From positions 1 through 33,852 of the forward strand of contig CACARV010000008.1 of assembly GCA_902535025.1 (NCBI GenBank): DNA of 33,852 bases. Reading direction: 5' to 3'. Numbering within the stretch: the first letter of the stretch is position 1; each line of letters begins with the position of its first letter. This DNA is from an uncultured Prochlorococcus sp. (lineage in GTDB: Bacteria > Cyanobacteriota > Cyanobacteriia > PCC-6307 > Cyanobiaceae). Below, in pieces: positions 26,681-33,427 of this stretch. A model generated the notes under the pieces. The model did not search any database. It saw nothing but the letters and a program-made list of their open reading frames with translations, and was not told the DNA's origin. Both the position numbers and the translations under genes were made by a program.

Positions 26681-27334
26681 TTAAGGCTTTTTACATATAA
26701 ATTTCTTTTTTCTTTTGGGATAAAGTTTACGACATAAATAACACTTTGTCCCATCACAACCTCTTGCGGTACAATATTCTCTTCCATAAAAGATTATTTG
26801 CAGATGTAATGTATTCCAATCATTAATAGGAAATATTTTTTTTAGGTCTTTTTCTGTTTGAATTACACTATCTCCATTTGATAGGCCCCACCTTTGTGAC
26901 AACCTGTGTATGTGAGTATCAACTGGGAAGGAGGGGATTTTAAATACTTGAGACATTACAACTGATGCTGTTTTATGGCCCACTCCTGGAAGAGATTCAA
27001 GCTCCTCGAAAGAATTTGGGACTTTACTTTTGTGCCTCTCAATCAAGAGTTTAGATAGGTTAAAGATGTTCTTTGATTTTTGATTAGATAGACCTAAAAA
27101 TTTTATATATTCATAAATTCCTTTGATACCTAGCTTAACCATCTTTTCTGGATTATCTGCAACATTAAATAAGCTTTTTGTTAATTCATTTACTTTCTTA
27201 TCTGTTGATTGAGCACTTAAAACTACAGCCACGAGTAATGTATATGCATTTGTATGATCAAGAGGAATTGGGGGCGATGGATATAGCTTTTTTAGTTCCA
27301 TTCGTATTATTTCTGCCCTTTCAGACTTTCTCAT
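26681..27334 (-). CDS. nth: Endonuclease III (DNA glycosylase/AP lyase)
   Basis: A 217-residue base-excision repair enzyme that removes oxidised pyrimidines. The helix-hairpin-helix LPGVGHKTASVV carries catalytic Lys121, and FPVDTHIHRL has Asp139. LLVAVVLSAQSTDKKVN is the family's opening region. The C-terminal cysteines are 188, 193, 198 and 201 (C-x4-C-x4-C-x2-C), plus Cys214, not the standard C-x6-C-x2-C-x5-C of the [4Fe-4S] cluster loop. A cluster could still form, but which cysteines serve is unclear. Confidence 0.94.
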   Translation of the reverse strand: MRKSERAEIIRMELKKLYPSPPIPLDHTNAYTLLVAVVLSAQSTDKKVNELTKSLFNVADNPEKMVKLGIKGIYEYIKFLGLSNQKSKNIFNLSKLLIERHKSKVPNSFEELESLPGVGHKTASVVMSQVFKIPSFPVDTHIHRLSQRWGLSNGDSVIQTEKDLKKIFPINDWNTLHLQIIFYGREYCTARGCDGTKCYLCRKLYPKRKKKFICKKP

Positions 27335-27429
27335 AAAATTTCAAAAATAAATGGTGTATAAAATGATACATAAGATATTTTAGGTTAATTTTTTCTGCTA
27401 ATTTAAATTTTTTAAGGATAAAGAATTTT

Positions 27430-28488
27430 GTGAAAAATGATGCCTTAATAATTGATGATCTGCATCATAAATATGATAAGAAAGAATATTCAAATTGGAT
27501 ATTAAATGAAATTAACCTAAAAATTGAAAACGGCGAATTATTAGGTTTGCTTGGTCCTTCTGGTTGCGGGAAAACGACTCTTTTAAGACTAATAGCTGGT
27601 TTCGAATATCCATCTAAAGGAAAAATTTCTTTAAATAATAAGGAAATTTCAAGTAATAATAAAATTCTTAGCCCTGAGGAAAGGAATATCGGGATGGTTT
27701 TTCAGGATTATGCACTTTTCCCTCACTTAACAGTTATGCAAAATGTGATGTTTGGTTTGAAAAATAAAAAAGATAGATCTAGAGTTGACTATTTATTAAA
27801 TATTGTGGCCCTTGATAGTTTTGTAGATAGGTACCCACATGAACTGTCTGGAGGCCAAAAACAACGACTCGCAATTGCCCGGGCTCTAGCTCCTGGTACA
27901 AATTTTATTTTATTAGATGAACCCTTTTGTAGTCTTGATATGCATGTCAAACTTAAATTGAGGAGTGAATTGCCCAATATCCTAAGAGGTTGTAATGCGA
28001 GCGGATTGATGGTTACTCATGATCCTGAAGAGGCAATGTCAATTTGTGATAAAGTTGCCGTTATGAATGAAGGTAAAATTCATCAAATTGATACACCAAT
28101 TAATCTTCTAAATAATCCGAAGACCCTATTTGTTAGTAGTTTTATTTTGGGAAATAATATTATTAAACTCGAGAAATATGGTAATTCAATTATGTCTTGT
28201 TTAGGAGTAATTAATAATTCAGAGTTATTAAATTATACTAATATCAAAAAAATGTCAATTTCCCCTAAATTTATTTCAATAAAAAAATCAGAATCTGGTA
28301 ATGCAATTGTAATATCTAAAGAATTTCTTGGAGAATATCTTATCTACAAAGTATCTATTAATGACAACATCTTGAGGGTTAGAACTAATATTAATAATCT
28401 CCTTAATAATGGTGATAAATGTTTTCTTTCTATAAATAAAGATAGTTTTTATTTTTTATATCCTGGTGCACATAAGGTTTATATTTAA
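27430..28488 (+). CDS. ABC transporter ATP-binding protein, FbpC/FutC-like
   Basis: A 352-residue ATPase of the CysA/PotA/FbpC class with GTG start. Walker A GPSGCGKT (42-49), Q-loop VFQDYALFPHLTV (Gln92), signature ELSGGQKQR (about 138-145), Walker B FILLDEP (about 159-165) and switch His in VTHDPEEA are all present. A divergent C-terminal regulatory TOBE-like region follows from about residue 235. Permease and binding-protein genes are not adjacent, so the substrate cannot be fixed. Ferritin immediately downstream and the nearby regulator with Fur-like sites favour ferric iron, where cyanobacterial FutC is often unlinked. Sulphate or polyamine are the alternatives. Confidence 0.82.
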   Translation: MKNDALIIDDLHHKYDKKEYSNWILNEINLKIENGELLGLLGPSGCGKTTLLRLIAGFEYPSKGKISLNNKEISSNNKILSPEERNIGMVFQDYALFPHLTVMQNVMFGLKNKKDRSRVDYLLNIVALDSFVDRYPHELSGGQKQRLAIARALAPGTNFILLDEPFCSLDMHVKLKLRSELPNILRGCNASGLMVTHDPEEAMSICDKVAVMNEGKIHQIDTPINLLNNPKTLFVSSFILGNNIIKLEKYGNSIMSCLGVINNSELLNYTNIKKMSISPKFISIKKSESGNAIVISKEFLGEYLIYKVSINDNILRVRTNINNLLNNGDKCFLSINKDSFYFLYPGAHKVYI

Positions 28489-28689
28489 ACTTGATTATAG
28501 GCAATTACACTTCCCCCCCTTCCAGTTTGAGCATTTTTTCTTTTTACATTTCTTTTTTTTACTGATATATATTTTATTAGTTAATAGCAGTTCAGAAAAA
28601 CTGTACTCTAAATTCATTTATAGTATTGCGATTGATTTTCATTATCATATTATTAAATTTTATTTAAAGGATTAATTAATTACTAATTT

Positions 28690-28705
28690 ATACAAAATGT
28701 TGTAT
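28690..28705. promoter_or_regulatory. Operator-like palindrome upstream of ferritin
   Basis: ATACAA-N4-TTGTAT, a perfect inverted repeat with 6-base arms, ends 25 bases before the ferritin ATG. The TATTAT directly overlapping its right arm could be a -10 element. The arm length and N4 spacer resemble CRP/FNR-family sites in geometry (not in exact sequence), and a CRP/FNR-type gene lies under 1 kb downstream. Regulation is inferred. Confidence 0.45.
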
Positions 28706-28730
28706 TATTTTAATAGTTGTTTTTTGAATA

Positions 28731-29285
28731 ATGAATGAAAATAATTTAAAGACAAAAAAAATACTTAATTATGGCCCATCGGGAAGAGCAGTAGCTCAAC
28801 CAATGGACAATAGCTTATTGGATAATATTTTTGAGCATCTAACAATGGAAAGATATGCAAATGTTCAATATTTTTCCATATACCTATGGTTTCAGGAGCG
28901 TGATTTGAATGGTTTTGCCTCACATTTTTTGAGTGAATCACAAGGTGAAATGGACCATGCTCAAAAATTTGCAGATTATTTAATCGCAAGAGGACAAAGC
29001 GTAAAATTAGATGAACTTCCTGCACCAGTTCAAGCATGGGATTCAATTGAGGAATTAATTTCTTATTCTTTCAACATGGAAGCTGATCTAACTTCTTCTC
29101 TACAACAACTTTATTCCATTTCGGAAAGAATATCAGATACAAGAACCAACGTATTTTTAGATCCAATTGTAGAGGCTCAAACAAAATCAGAAGATGAATT
29201 TGCAAACATACTTGGAAAAGTAAAGTTTGCGTCTAATCAACCTTCAGCAATCTTGTTGATAGATAGTGATTTAAAGAAAAAATAA
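28731..29285 (+). CDS. Ferritin
   Basis: A 184-residue ferritin subunit; 24 such subunits form a shell that oxidises Fe(II) and stores Fe(III). Ferroxidase ligands can be placed by motif: Glu40 (LTMERYANVQYF), Glu73 and His76 (SQGEMDHAQKFADYL), Glu117 (FNMEADLTSSL) and Glu149 (DPIVEAQTKSEDEF). Haem-binding Met of bacterioferritin is not evident, so this is the FtnA-like non-haem type. A roughly 23-residue N-terminal extension precedes the first helix. Located between the FutC-like ATPase gene and the CRP-type regulator, in an iron-themed cluster. 3' end overlaps a convergent small gene. Confidence 0.93.
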   Translation: MNENNLKTKKILNYGPSGRAVAQPMDNSLLDNIFEHLTMERYANVQYFSIYLWFQERDLNGFASHFLSESQGEMDHAQKFADYLIARGQSVKLDELPAPVQAWDSIEELISYSFNMEADLTSSLQQLYSISERISDTRTNVFLDPIVEAQTKSEDEFANILGKVKFASNQPSAILLIDSDLKKK

Positions 29286-29561
29286 ATTATTTTCGAATTT
29301 ATTTTCATTTAATGTCCTTTTGGTTGTTTCAACAAGTAAATTAGAAAAATTTATTGTGTTTTTGTTTTTTTTATTTAAGAGCTCAGCTATTTTAGAAATT
29401 TCATTTACTCTCTTAAAAATAGTTTTGTTTTCAGAAAACAACCTTTGTTTCAATGCTTTGTTATGAGTAGCCTTGAAAGATTCCTTTATATTTCTGAGTC
29501 TATTTGATAATGTATCAACTTCCATTAACAAGTTGTTTGTTATTGATTGTGAGTCCTTCAT
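29271..29561 (-). CDS. Small coiled-coil hypothetical protein (96 aa)
   Basis: An unrecognised, mostly helical 96-residue protein (MEVDTLSNRLRNIKESFKATHNKAL, then ENKTIFKRVNEISKIAELLNKK in pattern), rich in Lys, Asn and Leu with no cysteine and no membrane segment. The frame ends 15 bases inside the ferritin 3' end and starts 3 bases after the CRP-type regulator's stop, so it is probably cotranscribed with the regulator. Function unknown. Confidence 0.6.
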   Translation of the reverse strand: MKDSQSITNNLLMEVDTLSNRLRNIKESFKATHNKALKQRLFSENKTIFKRVNEISKIAELLNKKNKNTINFSNLLVETTKRTLNENKFENNLFFL

Positions 29562-29564
29562 TTT

Positions 29565-30152
29565 TTATAATGGTGATGTTTCAATAAAAGAAGGGGCAAC
29601 GCTTACTGTTTGAGTTCCGATTGGTGCTATTAATAACTCAGACGATCTTAATTTTGAAATTAATCTTGTTGATGTTACGCGTGTTGAACCGATTAATTCA
29701 CCAATCCTTTCATGAGTTAGTCTAAAAGGCAGTTCACACCATTGACCGCATCTTCTTCCTAAACGATTTACTAATATCGAAAATAAAGCTTGTAATCTTT
29801 GCTCGGCGTTCCCTAAGTGTCTAATTCTGAGAAGTTGCAATGTCCACTCATTAACTGAATCGTATCCTATATTCTCATCAATATTTACATTGCTATGAAA
29901 AGACAAATCTGTAAGCGCTTCAACACAGACACCTTCACTACACAAAAGATCAGTTCTTAATTGATCACCTGATTGCAAAAATGCAAGTGTCATGCCTTCA
30001 GTTTCTTCACAAGGGCAATAAACTCTGGCTATTCCACTCTCAACTTCTAAGCATGTACCTTTTGGACGGGATGAAGGGTCTATTAAAACGGATTGTCCAG
30101 TTATTATCCTTACTAATTTTGAAGGAGATTCTCCATAACTATGGAAATTCAT
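29565..30152 (-). CDS. Cysteine-rich CRP/FNR-family transcription regulator
   Basis: A 195-residue regulator with a cyclic-nucleotide-binding-like beta-roll (about 15-85), a dimer helix and a winged helix-turn-helix (LTHERIGELIGSTRVTSTRL, about 145-164, the CRP recognition helix pattern). I start at ATG 30152 (MNFHSYGESPSKLV); an in-frame ATG at 30185 would add 11 residues but reaches into the predicted promoter and Fur-like site. Seven cysteines are present: 34, 46, 48, 71, 76, 135 and 139, including CPC in the beta-roll. The usual cAMP-binding Arg/Ser pattern is not evident. A redox, iron-sulphur or metal signal is suggested, not shown. Confidence 0.86.
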   Translation of the reverse strand: MNFHSYGESPSKLVRIITGQSVLIDPSSRPKGTCLEVESGIARVYCPCEETEGMTLAFLQSGDQLRTDLLCSEGVCVEALTDLSFHSNVNIDENIGYDSVNEWTLQLLRIRHLGNAEQRLQALFSILVNRLGRRCGQWCELPFRLTHERIGELIGSTRVTSTRLISKLRSSELLIAPIGTQTVSVAPSFIETSPL

Positions 30153-30164
30153 TAAGTTTAATTT

Positions 30165-30183
30165 GATAATGAGAATTAATATC
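30165..30183 (+). promoter_or_regulatory. Fur-box-like site 1
   Basis: GATAATGAGAATTAATATC matches the 19-base Fur consensus at 16 positions by my count. It covers the expected start of transcription of the CRP-type gene (minus strand) and overlaps the edge of its -10 hexamer, a placement suited to repression. The first 12 bases form a perfect inverted repeat with site 2. Confidence 0.55.
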
Positions 30184-30184
30184 A

Positions 30185-30213
30185 ATTATGCACTATATCA
30201 ATACTTATTGCAA
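30185..30213 (-). promoter_or_regulatory. Predicted promoter of the CRP-type regulator gene
   Basis: On the minus strand, TTGCAA (30213-30208), a 17-base spacer, then CATAAT (30190-30185) make a good sigma-70 -35/-10 pair, placing transcription start near 30178, about 26 bases before the ATG at 30152. An 8-base direct repeat (ATATCAAT at 30179-30186 and 30195-30202, 16-base period on the plus strand) lies in it. Fur-like sites flank both ends. Confidence 0.5.
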
Positions 30214-30228
30214 CAGATTCTCATTATC
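30210..30228 (-). promoter_or_regulatory. Fur-box-like site 2
   Basis: Read on the minus strand, GATAATGAGAATCTGTTGC shares its first 12 bases exactly with site 1 and matches the Fur consensus at 14 of 19 positions by my count. It overlaps the -35 hexamer of the minus-strand promoter and lies about 80 bases upstream of the plus-strand zinc-ribbon gene, so it could act on either. Confidence 0.48.
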
Positions 30229-30307
30229 ATTTTTTGCTTTGATGTTTTTCTTTACAAATTGTTTAAGAATATAATTTAAATAGATTTATAAAAACCTACT
30301 ATTTCTC

Positions 30308-30499
30308 ATGAACTTGAATAGAGTCTGCTTTAAATGTGGAAGTTCTTCATTCGTTTCAGATCGATCTTTAGGAGGCAAGATTGTTTGCTCTAAATGTGGT
30401 TCTTCCTCATTTAAAAATAAATCATCTTCATTTCTTGAAAGTAAAAAATTAATTTTTCTCGCTATTGGGATAGCCATTTTTATTATTATTATTATTTAG
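30308..30499 (+). CDS. Small zinc-ribbon membrane protein (63 aa)
   Basis: A 63-residue protein with a four-cysteine zinc ribbon (Cys7-x2-Cys10 and Cys27-x2-Cys30, in the near-repeats CFKCGSSSF and CSKCGSSSF) followed by a Ser-rich linker and a C-terminal hydrophobic segment (about 48-63, KKLIFLAIGIAIFIIIII). The five terminal Ile codons are a run of ATT repeats (30482-30496). Predicted as a tail-anchored protein with the zinc ribbon in the cytosol. The opposite-strand ORF over the same DNA lacks any motif. It ends 8 bases inside the convergent ABC ATPase gene. Divergent from the CRP-type regulator. Confidence 0.68.
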   Translation: MNLNRVCFKCGSSSFVSDRSLGGKIVCSKCGSSSFKNKSSSFLESKKLIFLAIGIAIFIIIII

Positions 30500-31280
30500 A
30501 TAATCTGTTTAAAGTCCAATATCCATTTCTGTTAACTATCTCTACATCAATCCCATATAACTTATTAAGATTTTTACTATTGATAACCTTATTCTGATAT
30601 CCATCAGCGAATATCTCACCATCTTTTAGCATTATGACCCGATCATAGATTTCTGTAATCATTGAAATATTATGGGTTACACATAATATTTTGGAATTTA
30701 ATTTTGATAATTCATTAATCTTATCAATTACAAAAAACTTTGATTTATAATCTAAGTTAGCAATTGGCTCATCTAAGATTAAGATATCTGGTTTTTTGAT
30801 TAAAGCTCTAGCTATAAGTGAAATTTGTTTTTCTCCATCTGATAAATATGAAAATTTTTTTTTAGTTAAATTTGATATATCCATTATTTTTATGATATTT
30901 TCCACCTGGTGATGATCTCTTTCAGATTTATTATTTGTATAACAATATCCTCCATAAATTCCACTTAGAATCAAATCAAAAACTTTTAGATTTGGATTAA
31001 TCCTATTTTTAATGTCATTATTTACGGTACTTATTCTTTTTCTTAGTTCCCATATATTTATAAGTTCTTTGTTAAATATTTTGAGTTTTGATTCATTGGT
31101 TATTAAAGGGTAAATGTTTCTATTGATTACTTCTATTAAAGATGATTTACCTGAACCATTTGGTCCAATTAATACAACATTCTCTGAATACGCAATCTTT
31201 AAATTTAAATCTTTAATTACTTTAAAACCATTCTTAAAACAATTTATATTCTTTGCCTCAAACCAAAATTTATTTACCAC
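30492..31280 (-). CDS. Orphan ABC-type ATPase
   Basis: A 262-residue single ATPase domain. Walker A GPNGSGKS (39-46), signature LSDGEKQ (146-152, Asp in place of the second signature Gly), Walker B ILILDEP (166-172) and switch His in LCVTHNIS are present, so it should bind and hydrolyse ATP. It resembles the importer ATPases of the ModF/FepC branch. No permease gene is nearby. The start is GTG at 31280, which shares a base with the stop of a 33-residue membrane peptide gene, itself 3 bases after the Rieske oxygenase gene; the three are probably one operon. Confidence 0.85.
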   Translation of the reverse strand: MVNKFWFEAKNINCFKNGFKVIKDLNLKIAYSENVVLIGPNGSGKSSLIEVINRNIYPLITNESKLKIFNKELINIWELRKRISTVNNDIKNRINPNLKVFDLILSGIYGGYCYTNNKSERDHHQVENIIKIMDISNLTKKKFSYLSDGEKQISLIARALIKKPDILILDEPIANLDYKSKFFVIDKINELSKLNSKILCVTHNISMITEIYDRVIMLKDGEIFADGYQNKVINSKNLNKLYGIDVEIVNRNGYWTLNRLSK

Positions 31281-31381
31281 TAAAACTTATTACTCCAAAA
31301 TATGAGCAATTGAATTGAGCTTAAAATAAAAATAAAAAGGTAAAGCCAATTCAACCATGAAGGTCTATTTACTTTCTTCAT
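31280..31381 (-). CDS. 33-residue single-span membrane peptide
   Basis: An ORF too short for usual cut-offs. ATG at 31381, TAG at 31282-31280. The peptide has a basic N-terminus (MKKVNRPSWLNW) and one hydrophobic segment (LYLFIFILSSIQLLIFW), then a short basic tail, which fits an N-in membrane microprotein. It starts 3 bases after the Rieske gene's stop and its last base is the first base of the ABC ATPase's GTG start, a fit hard to explain unless it is translated. Function unknown; it might anchor one of its neighbours. Confidence 0.55.
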   Translation of the reverse strand: MKKVNRPSWLNWLYLFIFILSSIQLLIFWSNKF

Positions 31382-31384
31382 AAA

Positions 31385-32707
31385 TTAAATTATTAATAAT
31401 AAAAATATTAGAGGAGCAGCAAATCTTACAAATGTTTTTCTAATGATGTCTATATTATTTCTAATTTCTAATTTCTTTATTTCTGGAGGATATTTCAATA
31501 TGATTTCGTCATATACAGAGAACTTTTGATCTTTATTGATATTTTTCCAAGGTTCATCTTTATCTTCAGATTTCTTGTACCATTTCCAAAAGTAATTTAT
31601 TATTCTGTCCTCTCCTAATAATTTTATTTCATCTTTACTTATAAATCCCATATTGTGATTATATGTTTGCGTTTTTAAAATCATATAATCCTCATCGAAT
31701 ATCTTATAAAAAATCTTTTTTTGAGTCTCTTTAAATAATAAGAGGTTATTTAGAAGTTTATTTTGTAGAAATTTCCTATAATGTCTCACTATTACACGTG
31801 CTTTGTTATTTCCTAGAGGAATATGATCTAAAACTTGTAAATATCTTGATGAGGAAGGATCGCCTTTGTAAATTAATATCCTACCTGGAGGTATATATTT
31901 TATCCGAATAAATTCTTTTGTAGGGTCATTCTTGTAATAATAAATACTTTCAATGTATTTGGGATTAATATTAATTTTCTGGTTAAAACTAACTAGTACG
32001 TTTTTATTCACATCTTTATCAGGGATTGTATCGCCATGAACCCAAAAGATATGAAGAATATCTAGGTGATTTTCAATAATCCTTGACCAATCACATTTGA
32101 AGTCAACTAACACCTCCTCAAAGACATAATCCTTGTGAGAAAAGCCATTTTCATGTAATTCGTAGTTGTCTATAGGTGTATCTTCACTTATATTATTTAA
32201 ATCAGTCTCAGATTTTTTAGAATAATGTACAAAAATATATCCATTTTTTTCTGATGTTTTGTATTGAGATAAATGAATTCTTTTGGCGTAGTTATCGTAG
32301 TTATTATCCACTATGTGGCGACATGTTATTCTGTCGAGATTTTGGCAACTTCCTCCAGATGAAAACTTAGCTCCATGATATGGGCAGGTTATTACTCCAT
32401 TTGATAATGTCCCTCCAAAAAAGGAGGCCCCTCTATGTGGACAAATATTTTTAATACACCTAACGTTTTTATTTTCATCTCTATAAAGAACAAGAGGCTC
32501 ATCATATAGTGAAAAATAATGTAGCTTATTTTTTCTTAGTTCTTTAGAGGGACAAATTGCATACCAACCAAATAAACCTATATTTAATTCTTTTTGATTT
32601 TCTCTAATATCAAACGAGTCAATTTTTACTACTGTTCCTTTTTTAAATGGCTTAAGAACGGTATTAAAGTCTTTTGATTTAAAAAAATTAATTTGTCTGT
32701 TTTCCAT
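31385..32707 (-). CDS. Rieske non-haem iron oxygenase, PaO/CAO-like
   Basis: A 440-residue oxygenase. The Rieske [2Fe-2S] ligands are Cys89-x-His91 (ICPHRGASF) and Cys108-x2-His111 (TCPYHGAKF). The mononuclear iron site is Asp216-x2-His219-x4-His224 (NHLDILHIFWVH). The C-terminus ends in a hydrophobic stretch (RFAAPLIFLLLII), as in the membrane-anchored plant group (pheophorbide a oxygenase, chlorophyllide a oxygenase, Tic55). A role in chlorophyll or carotenoid-type chemistry is suggested by that group but the substrate cannot be read here. A ferredoxin partner is expected. First gene of a minus-strand unit with the micropeptide and ABC ATPase. Confidence 0.9.
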   Translation of the reverse strand: MENRQINFFKSKDFNTVLKPFKKGTVVKIDSFDIRENQKELNIGLFGWYAICPSKELRKNKLHYFSLYDEPLVLYRDENKNVRCIKNICPHRGASFFGGTLSNGVITCPYHGAKFSSGGSCQNLDRITCRHIVDNNYDNYAKRIHLSQYKTSEKNGYIFVHYSKKSETDLNNISEDTPIDNYELHENGFSHKDYVFEEVLVDFKCDWSRIIENHLDILHIFWVHGDTIPDKDVNKNVLVSFNQKININPKYIESIYYYKNDPTKEFIRIKYIPPGRILIYKGDPSSSRYLQVLDHIPLGNNKARVIVRHYRKFLQNKLLNNLLLFKETQKKIFYKIFDEDYMILKTQTYNHNMGFISKDEIKLLGEDRIINYFWKWYKKSEDKDEPWKNINKDQKFSVYDEIILKYPPEIKKLEIRNNIDIIRKTFVRFAAPLIFLLLII

Positions 32708-32865
32708 AAATTAATTTCTTTTTTTAAATGACTATATATCTTTCGGAACTATAACCCAAGTAAATAATCAATTTCTTATAAAAAGAAAATTCTCTATTAT
32801 TTGTAGCAATAATTATGTAGTTATCGAAAATTATTGAGTCTCTGTCTAATCTAGGTATCTTTATT

Positions 32866-33060
32866 TCATATTTTTTGTATATTTTGTGAATCTTTCAAAT
32901 TTTTTATGTAATCAAAAGCATCATCAATATTTTTGTGGAAATTACATTGACCCAAATAACAACCTATAAATCTTAAAAATTTTCTCTTGCCACCACTAAT
33001 TTCATATCTATGAATTGTTCCGCCATCTATGGGAGCATAAATAAGTTCTGGTAGTGCCAT
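32866..33060 (-). CDS. Small hypothetical protein (64 aa)
   Basis: An unrecognised 64-residue protein with a compact beta-rich start (LPELIYAPIDGGTIHRYEISGGKRKFLRF) and a helical end (KNIDDAFDYIKNLKDSQNI). Two cysteines (IGCYLGQCNF). No signal peptide. The lack of other ORFs over this DNA, normal codon use and protein-like composition support coding. 158 bases of AT-rich DNA separate it from the Rieske gene; an 8-base inverted repeat (CAATAATT/AATTATTG at 32807-32814 and 32829-32836) lies there without a T-run. Confidence 0.6.
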   Translation of the reverse strand: MALPELIYAPIDGGTIHRYEISGGKRKFLRFIGCYLGQCNFHKNIDDAFDYIKNLKDSQNIQKI

Positions 33061-33226
33061 ATTAATTTTGTATTTAATACTTAATTAAACAATAATTCAT
33101 CTTCAAATACATTTCCATAACTCAATCTATATATTTAATAATTAATTTACTTATTCTTGGATAATTATTTATTGAATTCCCATGTATTATTTGTTATCTA
33201 TTAATTATTGATATTGATTTTTTATT

Positions 33227-33322
33227 ATGCCAAAAGCATTTAGGCGTTTTTTAAAAAAACTACCAAAAAAAATTCAAACTATAAAATACTCATTTAGAGA
33301 GTTTTTATCATCAAAAATATGA
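33227..33322 (+). CDS. Possible 31-residue basic peptide
   Basis: ATG at 33227, TGA at 33320-33322. The product is strongly basic, starting MPKAFRRFLKKLPKKIQ and ending in a REFLSSKI tail; it could form an amphipathic helix. There is no neighbour coupling to support translation, and in A-rich DNA a Lys-rich short ORF can arise by chance. Confidence 0.3.
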   Translation: MPKAFRRFLKKLPKKIQTIKYSFREFLSSKI

Positions 33323-33381
33323 AATAGTTATTCTGGTTTATGAATTTTTAATTTCTATATTTTTAATAAAACATAGGCGGC

Positions 33382-33394
33382 AGAATTAAATTCT
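33382..33394. promoter_or_regulatory. Palindrome upstream of secreted-protein gene
   Basis: AGAATT-A-AATTCT, a perfect 13-base odd palindrome, ends 33 bases before the ATG at 33428. In DNA this AT-rich it might be chance. Its location would suit an operator. Confidence 0.25.
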
Positions 33395-33427
33395 AAACTA
33401 TATTAAATTTGCAATTCATGAAATATT

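Larger units (their letters stand above)
33061..33427. other. Sparse AT-rich intergenic region
   Basis: This 367-base stretch has no long ORF. It contains one possible 31-residue basic ORF (33227-33322) and a 13-base palindrome at 33382-33394. I see no tRNA cloverleaf, terminator or direct repeat in it. Confidence 0.6.

Noticed and set aside
28466-28675. 69-residue ORF between the FutC-like gene and ferritin
   Set aside because: It is Phe/His-rich because it translates the pyrimidine tract, overlaps the end of the ATPase gene and has no family-like motif.
30165-30228. The 12-base inverted repeat as a terminator hairpin
   Set aside because: The loop would be 40 bases with no T-run, and the region holds a promoter; Fur-like sites explain it better.
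30286-30477. 63-residue minus-strand ORF opposite the zinc-ribbon gene
   Set aside because: It is the antisense reading of the CGSSSF repeats; only the plus strand gives four zinc-ribbon cysteines and a membrane segment.
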